Source: Raffaelea ambrosiae
Lineage: Eukaryota; Ascomycota; Sordariomycetes; Ophiostomatales; Ophiostomataceae
Assembly: GCA_002778195.1 (NCBI GenBank)
Contig: PCDI01000007.1
Location: 1,372,576-1,436,575 of the forward strand
Direction: 5' to 3'
Length of the DNA stretch: 64,000 nucleotides
The notes beneath the pieces are model-generated. The model was given only the letters and a program-made list of their open reading frames with translations. It did no database searches and was not told where the DNA came from. Every line of letters starts with the position of its first letter. The first letter of the stretch is position 1. The translations under genes and the position numbers were made by a program. This document shows, one piece after another, positions 1-12,335 of this stretch.

Positions 1-227
1 GCGGTGGCGTCGTACTGGCCGCCGACGTCGACGACAGTGTGGCTGCTGGCCAGGATTTCTGGGTTGCGGGTGCGGACGAGCTGGGCAGAGGCATACTCGG
101 GCACATGGCGGCGCAGCATATGGACGGCCAGGGCTTCGTCGGCATGGAAGTGGCCGTTGTGCGTGGCCAGAGTAACAATGGGCGACGGGCCGTCCGTCTT
201 GAGACGCTTCGCTGCCTGGTCGGCCAT
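1..227 (-). CDS. MYG1: MYG1-family exonuclease, N-terminal part (runs off the left edge)
   Basis: The minus strand opens at an ATG (225-227) and stays open to the window edge, giving about 75 residues. The translation begins MADQAAKRLKTDGPSPIV and continues with THNGHFHADEALAVHMLRR and then VVDVGGQYD. This His/Asp pattern (HNGxFHxDEALA) and the later VDVGGxYD are the N-terminal hallmarks of the MYG1/UPF0160 family, which has a DHH-like metal-dependent phosphoesterase fold. The human member is a 3'-5' RNA exonuclease acting in nucleus and mitochondrion. No mitochondrial presequence is obvious in this form. The catalytic body and C-terminus lie outside the window. The gene is divergent from the Iec3-like gene. 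Family assignment is firm; the exact cellular role is inferred. Confidence 0.85.
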   Translation of the reverse strand, partial: MADQAAKRLKTDGPSPIVTLATHNGHFHADEALAVHMLRRHVPEYASAQLVRTRNPEILASSHTVVDVGGQYDAT

Positions 228-1186
228 GGTTGTTGCTGGGAGACGACGTAGAAGACGTGACTGACGGAAGAGAAACATTCACTACCCTTCGACTGTACAG
301 CAGTGTATTTGTTTGTGAACGAGAACCGAACAGGTGTGCGGGAGGGAGTTGAACGAGGGAGGTGCCAAAAATTATTGTAAAATACTTTTTTTGTAACCAT
401 GTAACTATATTCAACCCCCCCAAACAAGCCAATCGCTTATCGAGGATTACTTAGAGCCCGCCCCCAGACCTGAGCTCTGGTAGGCCTCTACTAGGCTCTG
501 CTAGGCTGGCTGTGGCCTTGAAAACTTTCTTGTTCAGCGCTGTCAGTGTTTCGGCCAATAGAATCGCCGCACGCCAACCCACCCCGGACTGGGCAGGCAC
601 GAGTCGAGCGCAGCTTCCTGGTCCTGCGGCTGCTGCGACGCTCGCCAGATTTGAAGGGCTGTGATGGGAATGGGGGAAGTTGTCTAGCTAGCGCGGCCAC
701 CACCACACCCCAAAAAGCACTGTCGCCATGATTCCTTTCCGCGTTTTGCCCAATTTTTCGTGATTCTGTCTTTTATTTGGCCCTTTTCTCCCCCCCTTCT
801 TCGTCGTCAGACTCGTCCATTCCCTCCCATCGGGATTCCCTCCTTTCTTCCAATCCCACCTCTTTCTTTTTCTTTTCGTCTTCACGCGCAGCTCTCTTTT
901 TTTTGTTCTTGAATTTTTTTTGTTCCCTTTTGGCGCGTAAGCTACTGTATTACTACTTCCTATTACTTCGTCACTTTTTCACGATAATCCCGTTGCTCCT
1001 TTTATTGTCTCTCCCTTTTTTCGTCCGCATCGTCGTCACCATCCCTCACCCTTTTTTCTTACCGCACATTCTCTTGCTCCATCCCCCCCCATCTGTCGAC
1101 GACCACCGAATTGGCACACCAACGACGACAAACGAAGCGATAAAAAAAAAGGCCGACCGCCCCCCTCTTCGTAACTCACCAAAACA
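228..1186. promoter_or_regulatory. Divergent intergenic promoter between MYG1 and the Iec3-like gene
   Basis: This 959-bp gap separates two divergent start codons, so it should hold both promoters. CCAAT pentamers occur at 429-433 and 555-559 (plus strand). A strongly pyrimidine-rich stretch at about 780-1110 precedes the Iec3-like start and resembles the CT-rich 5' leaders common in ascomycetes. No convincing TATA box or coding sequence was seen; open frames here lack an ATG or a conserved motif. Confidence 0.5.
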
Positions 1187-3138
1187 ATGGACCGAGACAG
1201 TACACAAGACGTCGAAATGGACGACGCCACGCCGGCGCCCGGTGTGGCCACAGACGCAAACACCGTCGGGTCCAAAGACAAGACCTCATCGGCGACAGCG
1301 CCCAGCGGAGCACCGCCCTACCGGTCGTGGAAGAAGAAATTCCAAAAGATGCGGTACGCCTTTGAAGACAAGATGGCCGCCAACGAGAAGCTGCACACGC
1401 AGGAGGTCAAGGCCATCCAGACGAGCAAGCGGCTGGCCGTTGAGATCGAGTGAGTTTTCCATCCCGCCCACACCCTTTTGTTTTCATCAATTCCCGAAGC
1501 TGTCTCTAACATGTCTCCAGTCGCATCCTCGACCTTCTCCTGGACGTCAACAACTCCCCCCAGATCCCGGCCGCCAGGCGTATTGACCTCAGCCTCCTGC
1601 CGCCAGCCTCCTCCAGAAACGACGACGACAACGACGACTCCGAACACCACAACCACCACCACCAGCACCGCTACCCCAGCCTCGACTTTGACAAGAAGGA
1701 CGGCTGGGCCGCCCGCTTCTACGACAAGAAAGACAAGGAGCATCCATACCCGAGCCCACCCGCCAAGAGCCTGCAGACCCTGCTCAAGGAGGTGCCCCAT
1801 GCCGACCTCGCCAGCACCAAAAAGCGCAACCCGGACCTGCTCAAGGACCTGGTCGCGGGCGACGACAACAAGCTCGCCTTCACCGTGCCGCGGGGCACCA
1901 CGCCGCAGTCGTCCTACCCGGAGAGCTTTCTGACGGCCGACGACATTGACAACTACCTCTGGGAGGTCGACCGCACCATTGCCGGCAACGCCCTCGTCAA
2001 AGGCAACAAGCCGCCGCCGATGTTGCCGACCCTGGCCCCCTTCGCCCAGACCAGCGACATGCACACCGCCGCCGGCGAGCGCGGCTGGACCGAGTTCTTC
2101 AACAAGAGCATCCTCACCAAGGACCTGCCGTCCATCTACAGCGCCTCGCCCCTCACCACCACGCGCGACGCCATCCTGCGCAACCCCACCAGCGTCTACA
2201 ACTGGCTGAAAAAGTACGCGCCTAAGAGCATATTTTTGCAGGAAGGCGAGGCGACCGCGCAAGCGGCGGCCGCCGCCGCCGCTTCGTCGGGGGAAAACGG
2301 CGACGACCGGTACCACCATCATCACAACAACGGCGGCAGCAGCAGCAACCATGGCAACCATAGCACGTCGTCGGGCCGCAACGGCACGCCGTCCACGTCG
2401 CGCGGGCGCAAGTCGGCCGCGGCGGCAGCCGAGTCGCGCAAGTCCGAGGCCGGCAGTGCTTCTGCTTCGACGACTACGACGACGACGACGACTACGGGCC
2501 GCAAGCCCATGGGCGCGATCTCAGGTGGCCGGTGGGCAGCGCAGCAAAGAAAGCGTGCGTCGGCCGCCATGGCAGCGGCAGCGGCGGCGGCCGCCGCCGA
2601 GGCTGCCGCGGGGGGCTCGGCGTCGGGTGGGACGACCGGCCGAGACGGCACGCCCGACTCGCGGCAGGCTGGGGACGAGCTGGATCCGGACGACGTGTCG
2701 ATGCATATGGCGACGCCGCGGACAATGGCAAATGCAGCTTCGACGACGACGGGGACAAAGCGGGGACGGGCGTCGACCGGGTCGACGGGCGCATCAGGAG
2801 GGCGGGGCACGAAGCGGAAGCGCAAGAGCGAGGGTGGTGCGGACGGAAAGGGTGACGCAGCAGCAGCGCCCGTGTCAGCGAGCACGAAGAGGGCCCGCAA
2901 GAATGCCGGGACGCGGTCGTCGTATGCCGAGCTGGCGGATGTGGAGACCGAGGTGGAGGCAGAAGCCGACGAAATGGAGGTGGAGGAGGCCGAGGCAGAA
3001 GTCGACACGGAGGCGGACGGCGATGGTGGAGCAGCCACCGCAGCAGCAGCCGCAGCCGACACCGAAGGGGAGGCGGCGTCGGAAGAAGCCGCATCCCCAA
3101 AGGTGGACGATGCGGTGACCACGCCGGTTGAGGCATAG
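1187..3138 (+). CDS. Iec3-like subunit of the INO80 chromatin-remodelling complex
   Basis: Two exons, 1187-1449 and 1521-3138, join across a 71-bp intron (GTGAGT...CTCCAG) to give 626 residues. The N-terminal block from about residue 45 (PYRSWKKKFQKMRYAFEDKM) continues across the splice into VEIDRILDLLLDVN. This basic coiled-coil segment is typical of Ino80_Iec3-family proteins, nuclear accessory subunits of the INO80 nucleosome remodeller. A conserved middle part (YPESFLTADDIDNYLWEVD, then NWLKKYAPKSIF) supports the call. The C-terminal half is low-complexity: Ala runs, a Thr run from an ACG repeat near 2470-2500, basic NLS-like patches (KRKRKSE, KRARKN) and a long Glu/Asp-rich tail. Splicing is required to restore the conserved helix, so the intron is well supported. 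The exact orthologue is inferred from the N-terminal domain only. Confidence 0.8.
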
Positions 3139-4771
3139 GCGACGTCGTCGACGGGCCGCCAGACACGAAGGAATTGAAGGAAGAGGTCGAAAGCGAATGA
3201 GATCAGCGATCCAGAGACAGTCGGTTCTCGGGCAGCAGTATCCTGCGTGGGTGACCGTGGATGCGGACTACGAGGCACTGGTAGATGGGGCACCTCCAGT
3301 GGAAGGAAAGAAAGGGGGGGGGGATGGAAGGCTCACGATAGTAGCGCGAGGTCTAGTAGACCAGAAGTGAAAGGGCCGAACGGTTCAGGGGTCTTCAGAA
3401 GGGAAGCAGCAAAGAACCGGGAAAGCCCAACGAAAAAAAGGGAGGGGAGAAGAATATATTTGTATAACTACTATGATAAAAATGAGAAGAGAACGGGGCG
3501 AGCGAGAGGGAGAGAGAGGGCGGGGGGGGGACGGGTGAGGGACACGCAGGAGATAGTTTGTAGGCTTATTAGGCTGGCGTTGCACGTTCACGGGCGTTTG
3601 ATTTTATTTTTATCTTTAAGCTGTTTCATTTTTTTTTTCTGGATTTTGTCGAAACCTACACTGCATTTCACGTCTCGAGAGTGGATAGATCTCTTTATAC
3701 AATCAAAAGTTGGCAGCGTAGCGAAAAGTGTCAGAAGGATTCTGTATTCAAAAGTACCTTTCATTTTCAAATTTGTTCTTTTTTTATTCTTTTTTTTTTT
3801 TTCAAACGCATCTACACGAGACGACAAGATCAAAATAAGGCTACTCGCTGGAAACGGATAACGAGACAGCTCCCCCCAAAAAGAGAGACCGTGGACAGGC
3901 ACCTTTCTTGGGGTATCTGTTCTTACCCCCTTTTCATATCAGAAAAAAACAAGTAGATGAAATACGAGGAAGAGACTCGAAAAAATCTGCTTCAACTCTA
4001 TATTTCTCTATTCCTCTCTCCTCGAAACATCCGGGCTCCTCTCCTCTTCCCTCTCGGACACGCGTCTAAAACTCGTTCTAAGGCTTCTAAGTTGTATGCA
4101 TCCATCCCAGGATGCGATCATCTAAGAAAGGTGTATATCTAAGAAAAGAAAAAAAAAGGGGACAGGCAAAGCTCTATTCAGATTCTTTGGTTTCTTTGAT
4201 TCTCTATTTCAAGACGTCAAAAATAGCAAGATTCTTTGAAAAAGGGCTTTCCTCTCTTTTCTCTTTTCTCTTTTTCTTTTCTTCTCTTTGTCTGGTTGTA
4301 TCATCGCGTATGTACAGGTGCGGCGGCGAGTCGTTGAGGCTGGCGGGGTTTGGAGAACGGAGGAAAAAGAAGGGAGTGGAAAAATTAAACAGAATTTGGC
4401 GAGTATGGGCAGGCGAAGAAAAACATGAGCGCTCGTGATTGTTCTGTTGTTTGATTTTGATTTGTGTTGGTGTCAAAAGGGAGAAAAGGGGGAGCTGTAG
4501 ATATGTCCACATATACACGGATATAAACATGCATATACACACGCATATACACCTTTCGAGATCGGAGGAGGGTATTCTGAGATAGTCGCGTCGGGAGAAA
4601 ACGTGAAATCATGCACTACAAGCTCGGCTAACGAAAAAGCGGGAGAGAAGCGAGGACGGCGAGCGAGAACTAGGAGGAGCAGAGGATCGAAGAATTTCTC
4701 CTTCTTTCCTGTTCTGATCCCTGGCCATCATCGTCGGTCCGTCCAAATGGGGCAGCATTTTTGCTCCACGC
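3139..4771. other. Convergent intergenic region (3' flanks of Iec3-like and isocitrate dehydrogenase genes)
   Basis: The two flanking genes end towards each other here, so this 1.6-kb stretch should hold their 3' UTRs and terminators. It is AT-richer than the genes, with T- and A-runs (for example 3780-3800 and 4148-4158). No conserved open frame or RNA gene was recognised. Confidence 0.5.
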
Positions 4772-7029
4772 TTACAGCTTGTGAGCCAGGCTCTGGCGCA
4801 GGCGGCGCTCGACAGCGTTCATGTACTCGGTGCAGGTGACGTAGTCCTCGCGGGCGGTCTTGCCGCAGGCCAGGGCCAGATCCTTGGTCATGATGCCGTC
4901 GGTGTTGACGGTCTCAATGCAGGCAGTCTCCAGGGCATCGGCGAAAGCAACGACATCCGGGGTGTCGTCGAGCTTGCCACGCTGGATCAGGCCACGGGTC
5001 CAGGCGAAGATGGAGGCAATGGGGTTGGTGGAGGTCTCACGGCCCTTCTGGTGCTCGCGGTAGTGGCGAGTGACGGTGCCGTGGGCAGCCTCGGACTCGA
5101 AGGTCTTGCCGTCGGGGGTGATCAGGACCGAGGTCATCAGACCCAGGGAGCCGAAGCCCTGGGCGACAATGTCAGACTGGACATCACCGTCGTAGTCTAG
5201 AAGAGTTGAATTAGCAACCGAGGTCGAAGAGAGCGCCCATTGGCTCTCAGAGGCCTTTTGGTGGGCTTTCAGAGGGCTTTCAGAGGGCTTTCAAGGGGGG
5301 GGGGGGTTCAGGGGTCTCGAGGGAGAACAACTGTCTGGGGGTGGGGAGGAACTCACTCTTCAGGGCCATGATGTAACCACCCTTGCTCTTGATCATCTGG
5401 GCGACCATGTCGTCAATGAGACGGTGCTCGTACCAGATGCCCTTCTTCTCGAACTCGGCCTTGTACTCCTTCTCGTACAGGTCCTGGAAGATGTCCTTGA
5501 AGCGACCATCGTAGGCCTTGAGGATGGTGTTCTTGGTGCTCATGTACAGAGGCAGGCCCTTGTCGAGGGCGAGCTTGAAGGAGGCCTGGGCAAAGCCCTT
5601 GATGCTCTCGTCGGTGTTGTACTGAGCCTGGACGACGCCGCCGCCGTTCTGGAACTGGTAGACCTCGATCTCCTCAGGGGCGCCGCCGTCGGCCGGGGTG
5701 TAGACCAGGCTGACCTTGCCGTTGCCGGGGATGACGCGGTCCTTGGCGCGGTACTGGTCACCAAAGGCGTGGCGGCCAATGATGATGGGCTTCTCCCAAC
5801 CAGGCACCAGACGGGGGATGCGAGGGATGACAATGGGCTCGCGGAAGACGGTGCCGCCAAGGATGTTGCGGATGGTGCCGTTGGGGGACAGCCACACTGC
5901 CAAGAGGTTAGCATACTGGTACTTTTGTTTCCGGGCCTATGGGTTTCTGGGTTTCTGGGTTTCTGGGTCTCTCTTGTCATTGGGTATGGGTCAATGGGTT
6001 CTGGGTTCTGGGTTCTGGGCCTTGTTTTCGGGTCTTTTCGTTTTCAAAGCATTCATGTCGTCATGTTTGCTGTGTTCTCCTGATCTTATTCGTTGCATTG
6101 GGTAAGGCTTGCATGGGAGTGGAATAAGGCCGATGACTGGACGGAGAAACGGAAAAAAAGGGACCAAAGGGGGAAAATCAAGTGACATCTGCCATGCATG
6201 CCCGACGGCTCGGGTCGAGGGGTGGTAGGTGAGTCTCGTTTTTGAAATGGTTAAATATGACCAGACCCAACCCAGACTTAGACCCAGACCCAGATTCAAA
6301 TTCATCAGATTCATACCCAGACTGTTTTTTCAAAGGGCATGTTTTGTTGGGACATTGCAAAAGGACTTCCTTGGGAGGAGATTCAAGATCTGGGTTTTCT
6401 TGAATCTCTTGTTCATTTCTTAACGTACTCTTCTTCAGCTTGAACTCCTCAACACGGGCCTCATCGGGAGTGATGGTGGCGCACTTGACACCGACCTGGT
6501 ACTTCTGGATGGCAGCAGCACAGTCCAGAGTGACCTTGTCGTCGGTGGCATCACGGTGCGGCAGACCCAGGTCATAGTACTTGAGGTCGACGTCGAGGAA
6601 GGGCAGGATCAGCTTGTCCTTGATGTCCTGCCAGATGACACGGGTCATCTCATCACCGTCGAGCTCGACGATGGGGTTCTTGACGGTGATCTTCTTGATC
6701 GGGGTAGCTTGGGTGGAGGCCATGGCGACGGTGGGCGTCTGAAGGAGACGAAGACGGCGGGCGGAAGATGCAAGGACGGGACGTCGGTTTGCTTGGTTGG
6801 ACGAAAGGGTGGTGGTGGTGGTGGCTGCTGCGGCTCCGCGCTTGAGGGCAAACGAAGGGGCAGAGGAAGAAGAAGAGAGGGGAGAGGACGAAAAGTAAGA
6901 GGCTTGGGAAGAAGAAGAAAAAGAAAGAGTCTTGCAGGACAAAAGGGAAGAGGAGAAAACCGGGCCGGAAGCAGCGAGGGCTCGGCGGCTGGTGGTGGTG
7001 ACAGACGAGCGAAGGATAAGCGAATTCAT
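4772..7029 (-). CDS. idpA: NADP-dependent isocitrate dehydrogenase, mitochondrial form with internal start
   Basis: Exons 7029-6429, 5896-5357 and 5196-4772 (minus) give 521 residues. The product oxidises isocitrate to 2-oxoglutarate with NADP+, supplying NADPH. The core begins at Met103 (MASTQATPIKKITVKNPIVE) and runs 419 residues, the usual size of the cytosolic enzyme. It includes ELDGDEMTR, WLSPNGTIRNILGGTVFREP and the family signature NYDGDVQSD...GSLGLMTS, which is restored only by splicing. Residues 1-102 are rich in Ser, Arg and Ala with almost no acidic residues, as in a mitochondrial presequence. The C-terminus is HKL, a plausible peroxisomal PTS1. In Aspergillus nidulans, idpA is known to make differently targeted forms from alternative starts, so the same is inferred here. 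Intron 1 is unusually long (5897-6428, 532 bp); intron 2 is 5197-5356 and carries a 12-G run. Confidence 0.95.
5941..6019. repeat. Two short tandem repeats in isocitrate dehydrogenase intron 1
   Basis: GGGTTTCT is repeated three times at 5941-5964 and GGGTTCT about three times at 5996-6019. Both lie inside the 532-bp first intron, on the strand opposite to the gene. A related CCCAGA-type array follows at about 6265-6325. The expansions probably explain the intron's size. Confidence 0.8.
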
Positions 7030-7194
7030 ATTGGGCAGGCGGCCAGTGTGTGGTGTCGGCAAGAGGGGGTGGGGAAAAGGCAAAGGGGAATTAGAGAAGC
7101 CGGCCGCGACAGGCAGAGCGAGAGGTGTGCGGTTCGTGGACGACAGGCCGTCGGGGGGGCCAGCAGAGACTTGCAGGAGCACGCAAGTGGCGGC

Positions 7195-7250
7195 AGTGGT
7201 AGTGGTAGTGGTAGTGGTGGTGGTGGTGGTGGTGGTGGTGGTGGTGGTAG
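7195..7250. repeat. GGT/AGT trinucleotide microsatellite in the isocitrate dehydrogenase 5' region
   Basis: An uninterrupted run of GGT with some AGT units lies 166-221 bp upstream of the mitochondrial-form start codon. Read on the gene's strand it is an ACC repeat, probably within the promoter or 5' leader. Its length is likely to vary between strains. Confidence 0.85.
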
Positions 7251-9351
7251 TCGCGGGGGTCTCGGACACAAGAGGGGGACAACGGTTCGCGACAGGGCAA
7301 GGCCAGAGACGGAGGATTCCAAGAACCCAACGACGAGTTATCAATGGCACGAAATTGGGCCGACGCTATTGGGCAGGCAGCCGGCGCTGGCGGGTGGTCT
7401 TGGCTGGTTGGTGCTGGTTTTGTCCTCTGCGGGACATGTGGGAGGAGCCTGGGTGGGACTCTCTCTTCTCGGGTGACGTCTTGGAGGGGCTCCTTGGGAC
7501 ACTGGCCGGGTCGGCTCACTTGCGCGTGGTCGGTGGTTGGCTGGCTGGTTGGAGGAGCGCACTCGTACAACAAGTCGCAGCACCAGTTGCAGGAAAAATG
7601 GCCTCTTAGCCGAGGATCAGTACGGTTAGATGTGGGCGCTTTAGCTCGTTTTCCCTGCCGACTTTTTCTTATTAATACAACGGATATCCAGCTTGGAGGA
7701 GGGGGGGCCCGTGGAACGCACAGAGGAATAGGCTGTATGGTTCGTGGGTCTGTTTGTGGACGGGCTGGCCGTGGGCGAGTTGGCCGTGGGCCGGGCTGGT
7801 TCGTGGACCTTGTTGAGTCGCTTTTTTCTTTTTTGCTGGACTCCTCGGATGGCAAGCGGCCGAGCGGAAGAGAAAATGCCCGACAGCAGACAGCCCGGAA
7901 GCGGTTCGGCAAGGAAAGGTCGCGGACAAGGCAAAAAGGGCAAAAGGGCAAAAAGGGCAAGAGCGCCGCTTGTAGAAAGAGGAGCTTTTTTTTTTTTTGC
8001 TATTTTTTGCTAGCTTGCCGGTGCTTTGTTGCTTGGTTGCTTTGTTGGGAGATGGGCCGTCCTTTTTGAGCAAGTGCTGGCGGAGTTTGGCGGAATTTGG
8101 GGAGTTTGGGGAGTTTGAGTTTGGAGAGTCTGGTCGACACTGTGGGAGTTTGTGTGTTCTTGAGGGTTCCCGCCAGGTCTTTGGCGTTCTTCGGACACTA
8201 CGCAGCCTTCGCAGGTTCTGCAAGTTCTCTGGAGCTTCCCAGGCTTCTAGGAGGTTCTCTCAGGAATTCCGGACGCCACTCGAGAGCGGCTGGCTCAGAT
8301 CGACGCAGACTTTTGTCGTCCCAATTCAGCAGACGTGCCCGAAACGGACAAAACAACAATAATAAGCGGAGTTCCGACGATGCAAGGCACGCGGGCTGGC
8401 TGGCTGCAGGCTCCGGAAAACGATAAGAGGGGTAGGAAGAGAACGAGTGTTCTCTGTCAGGAGGGTCTGCTCTTGGGTGCTCTCGTTCTTTTGAGTGTTG
8501 CGCGTCGACTCTCCTTGGAATCGACTTATGATTCTCTCCTGACTCTTTCTCTCTGTTTGCTTCCCGACTCTCGTCCTTGCTTCTTTTTCTCTTTCTCGGC
8601 TTGTCCTGCTTTATTCAACAAATCACAGTGCGGCATCGGCCGGCGGCGGAGCGCGTTCTTTTTCTCGCTCTTTTGCTCCCTGCAAGGAGGAAAAAAAAAA
8701 TCTTCCCACCGACTAACACGGCAGTGTCCAAGGGGGGATTTATGGATACACGAGACGGTGAGGCACGGATTTTTGGTGGGAAATGGGGTTATGGCAATGC
8801 GAAGGTGGGATGATGGGAGAGTTGGAAAGATGCGGAAAGAATGAGAAGGATCAGAAAGACAAGGGCAGGGGGAAAAAAGCGTTGGGTTAAGCTTCTTATG
8901 CTTCTTGCTGCTCTCCTCCCTTCTTTCCAATTGTCCTCCCTCTTTTCTTGCCCTTCCTCTCCAGCGGCATCCGCGGGGAATGTATGTCATCTTGTTTTGG
9001 AAAGAACGAGCGTCATCTGCTCTTTCCCAAGGTGTCCGCCCCCCTCACACATCCCTCGTCTGCCGTTTCCATGGGCTGTCTCATTGGCAGGTTTCTCCTC
9101 CAGGCGGCACTTTCCCCCCTCTGCCCCCTCGAGATGTCTTAATCGGCAGCCGGCAGGTACGGAAGGTCTACCCCTCTCTTTGAGGCAGGCAGGCGGCTTA
9201 TTCCCTCCGCTGAGGCAGGCACCGGCTTTTGAGGCAGCCTGTCCCACCGTCTTGTCCCCTCTGCTGCTCTGCTGGGTACCGACAGGCATTCGATACGCTC
9301 CTCTTGACCTGGACATGTTATGCACTCAACGGCCGACAGAAAAGGCGGTCG

Positions 9352-9400
9352 ATGCAGTGGCATGCAGTGGCATGCAGTGGCATGCAGTGACATGCAGTGA
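9352..9400. repeat. Five tandem copies of a 10-bp unit (CATGCAGTGG)
   Basis: Near-identical decamers follow each other directly; the first starts with G instead of C and the last two end in A. A looser TGACTTGCTAA / TGACTTGTTAA pair follows to about 9435. No gene overlaps it. Confidence 0.8.
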
Positions 9401-11365
9401 TGACTTGCTAATGACTTGTTAATAACTCGTTAATTGCCCAGCCAAGGAGGGGTCACCAGTTACCGGCGTCTGTGCACGGATCAGTTGCGATCAGTGCGGG
9501 GGACTTCCCAAAAGAGAAGGCAAGATCGGTGTGAAATGCTTTCTTTGTAGCAAAGTGTGTGCCACTGAACACTTGCCTGCACTCGGATGGTTCCCCCACA
9601 TTCTCATGCGTGGCGTTCTCTTTTTCTCTCCAATTACCGACCGGGCAAAAATAAACCAGCCAGGCTTGCCCGGTGCTTCTGACTGGCATTTTGTCTGCCC
9701 TTTTGCCCGCGGATTATCTCGCCGCAGTCGCGCCGCCTGCGATGTCCACCCTTCCCGGTCTCCTGCAGGAGGGTTGAATCTTGCTTGTCACCATGATGCG
9801 GCCCGATCTTCGTGTAGAGGCTGCATAGCAGACTTTTGCTCGTAACTGGCCAGCAATGGGTTTTCCTTTGCTTCCCCCTTCTGCTTTCCTTCCCGCCGAC
9901 AATTCCGTTCCTTCTGTGTCAGGGCACAGGGCGGCTGCATACCGCAGAGGAACACTGTTGGCAGCACACACTATGGCAGACTCTGCCAGACTACTCTTGA
10001 CACACACCCTGTGGCTCGCACACGAGAAGAGTCAGCCCTCGGGTGCCCACTTTCTGGATCACCCTCTCTATCCCGCTCTTCTCCCTCCAGCATAGACAAC
10101 GCATGATGCTTGCAGACGCCAAAAACCGAGAATCCTGGTCCTATTGCGGTGTAGGGGGAGTATGGGATTTATGGGATTTCGGAGGTGGTATGCAATAATA
10201 CCACGTTCAAGCCACAGCCAAGCAAAACAGAGATGCAAGCACACACACAGGTAGACGCGCACAGGTACCGGTCCAGGTACAGGCACACACACAGAGACAC
10301 AAAGCCCACAAATCCACCAAGCCAAACACACACCTTCTCAGCCTCGTCTCAGAAATAACTCGCCCGGTTCTCGCCCGGTCTTACACTCGTATTACTCGTA
10401 TTATGTATCAGTCACCCAACCCACGGCCAAAACAGGTAGTAAAATGCGAGAGTACGTGCAAATATCCGACGGAGATTATGGTTTTTTTTTTTACACACCT
10501 GTTCCGTAAAAGAAGCACGCACCAACACCGCGCATATCTGATTTGCCTACTATAAACTGACGTGCATCAAAAGCAAGATCCGAGAAGCTTGACAAATAGA
10601 AACCTGCTCACCTATTGATTTTATTGCGGGTTTTATTTGTTTAATCCCCCGCGGGTTAATCAGATAACAACAAAAACAGGGCACCCTCTCCAAAATAGAT
10701 TTGACAGAAATAGGAAAAGGCTGAAGCAAAAAGGAAGCTAAAATAAGTGTGAACCGCCAACCTGATATCTGGATATATATCGGGTGATGTGCGCGTCGGG
10801 TTGGTTGTCCTTGGTACGGGACTTACCTCCGAGGCACACAAAACGAGAAGGATGCACAAAAAAAGAGAGAGAGAGACACACACACAAAAAACTATAAATT
10901 GTGTATTAAAGACGAATCCAACACGCACCCAGAATCATTTGTGTTTCGTGCCAACAGCCCGTTCAGTTGACCGACCGAGAAGGGAAACGAACCGAGAGAA
11001 GAAGTCCTTATGTACACGCAAGTTTCGCCTAGAGAGGAACCACCGAAGTCCGAATTATTTAATAGCAAAAAAGGAAAGGCCCCATACCCAAATGGCCTCG
11101 GGCCTCGGCACACTCCCTGACCATATGCAAGATACCAGTGACATATATCTTCTTTCCTTCCCTGTGTTCCCTTACCCATATTTTTGTTGTCGTTTTGTTT
11201 CTTTGATATGTATAAAAACCCCAGTATCACTGACGGGACGACCCGTCGTGCCCTTTTGCGTTTATGTTGACATTTGCCCCCCTTTTTTTTCTGTTTGGTT
11301 TGGGTTTGTCTTAACTTTTTTTGGTCCTTTTTATTCTCTGTTTTCTTGTCCTTGCTTTCCTCCTG

Positions 11366-12299
11366 TCACTGGGCTTCCATGCGCAACCGCTCCAAGGCCG
11401 CCTCCCGGATGGCCCTCCGGGCCGGCTCTATCTCACCGCTACACTCGGGACACACCCAGCCCTGCTGGGCAACCACCACCCGTCCGAGACATCGCGCACA
11501 CCGCCACCATGTCGCATCGATGTAGCACTCCCGCAGCCACTCCTCCTGAGAGAATGGCTTCTTGCTCTTCTTGGCGGCGGCCATAGCAGCAGCCGAGGCC
11601 GGGGACAGACCTCCTGCGGACGATCCGGGGCTTACTGCCGACGCAAAAGACGAATTCATCTGTGGCGAGAACGGCGCACGATGTCCGTTGCTGTTGCTCC
11701 CCCGCTTGAGAATGTCCTCAATGTGGTACTCGCGCAGGTGTTCGCGGAAGTGGTCTTTGCGGTGGAAGGGCGCGTCTCGGCGCGAGCAGCGCGGGTAGTC
11801 GCAGTAAAAGTGGTCCTTGTCTTGCTCATCCGAGTGGATGTGCCGCTCGTGGCGTTGGAGATCGGCCATGCGCGTAAAGACGGGGCCGTCACAGTGCTTG
11901 TGCCGGCAAACATACTGCTTCCGTCCGTGGTGGCTGTTGCTGCTGCTGCTGCTGCTGCCGCCGCCGTTATTGTTGCTGTGGCTGTTACTGTTGCTATTGC
12001 TGCTGTGGCTGTGGCTTGAACGCTTGCTTTGGCTCTGGCTTGGGCTGGCTCTCTGACTCTGGCTCCCCTGCGGTGTGGAGTGTTGATGGTGGGAGGAGCT
12101 ACTCTTATGACTGCTGCTGCTATGGGAGCTGGACTTTGAGCTGCTGTAACGCCCACTGCTGCTGCCGCCGTTGCCAATGTGGCTGCTGGAAGACTTGCTG
12201 CTGGGGCTNGCCCACGCCTTGGAAGATTGGATTTGCTTGGATGATGGTAGTATCCCTGTTGAAGGGACGGTTGTGTTCACAAAGCGGACTGCTCTCTGG

Positions 12300-12335
<36 letters not shown>

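Larger units (their letters stand above)
7030..11365. other. 4.3-kb intergenic region upstream of isocitrate dehydrogenase
   Basis: This stretch lies between the 5' end of the isocitrate dehydrogenase gene and the 3' end of the zinc-finger gene, both on the minus strand. It should hold the former's promoter and 5' leader and the latter's 3' UTR. Open frames exist but none has a conserved motif or plausible exon structure; many are Cys/Ser/Arg-rich chance translations. Simple repeats at 7195-7250 and 9352-9400 are listed separately. A TACTCGTA word occurs at 10393-10400. Confidence 0.5.

Noticed and set aside
777..1586. 269-codon plus-strand frame upstream of and overlapping the Iec3-like gene
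   Set aside because: It starts at TTG, is Ser/Phe/Pro-rich from the CT-rich leader, and overlaps a supported exon in another frame.
1318..2361. 347-codon open frame antisense to the Iec3-like gene
   Set aside because: It is Val/Gly-rich low complexity complementary to a gene supported by splicing and domain similarity.
6178..7350. Single long minus frame proposing a start at 7350 for isocitrate dehydrogenase
   Set aside because: The stretch before Met at 7029 is a Thr run from the GGT microsatellite followed by unremarkable sequence. The Met at 7029 gives a better presequence length, and the 3' end of the frame reads into intron 1.
9352..9400. Regular short repeats that might suggest a CRISPR array
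   Set aside because: The units are contiguous 10-mers without spacers, and the DNA is eukaryotic nuclear.
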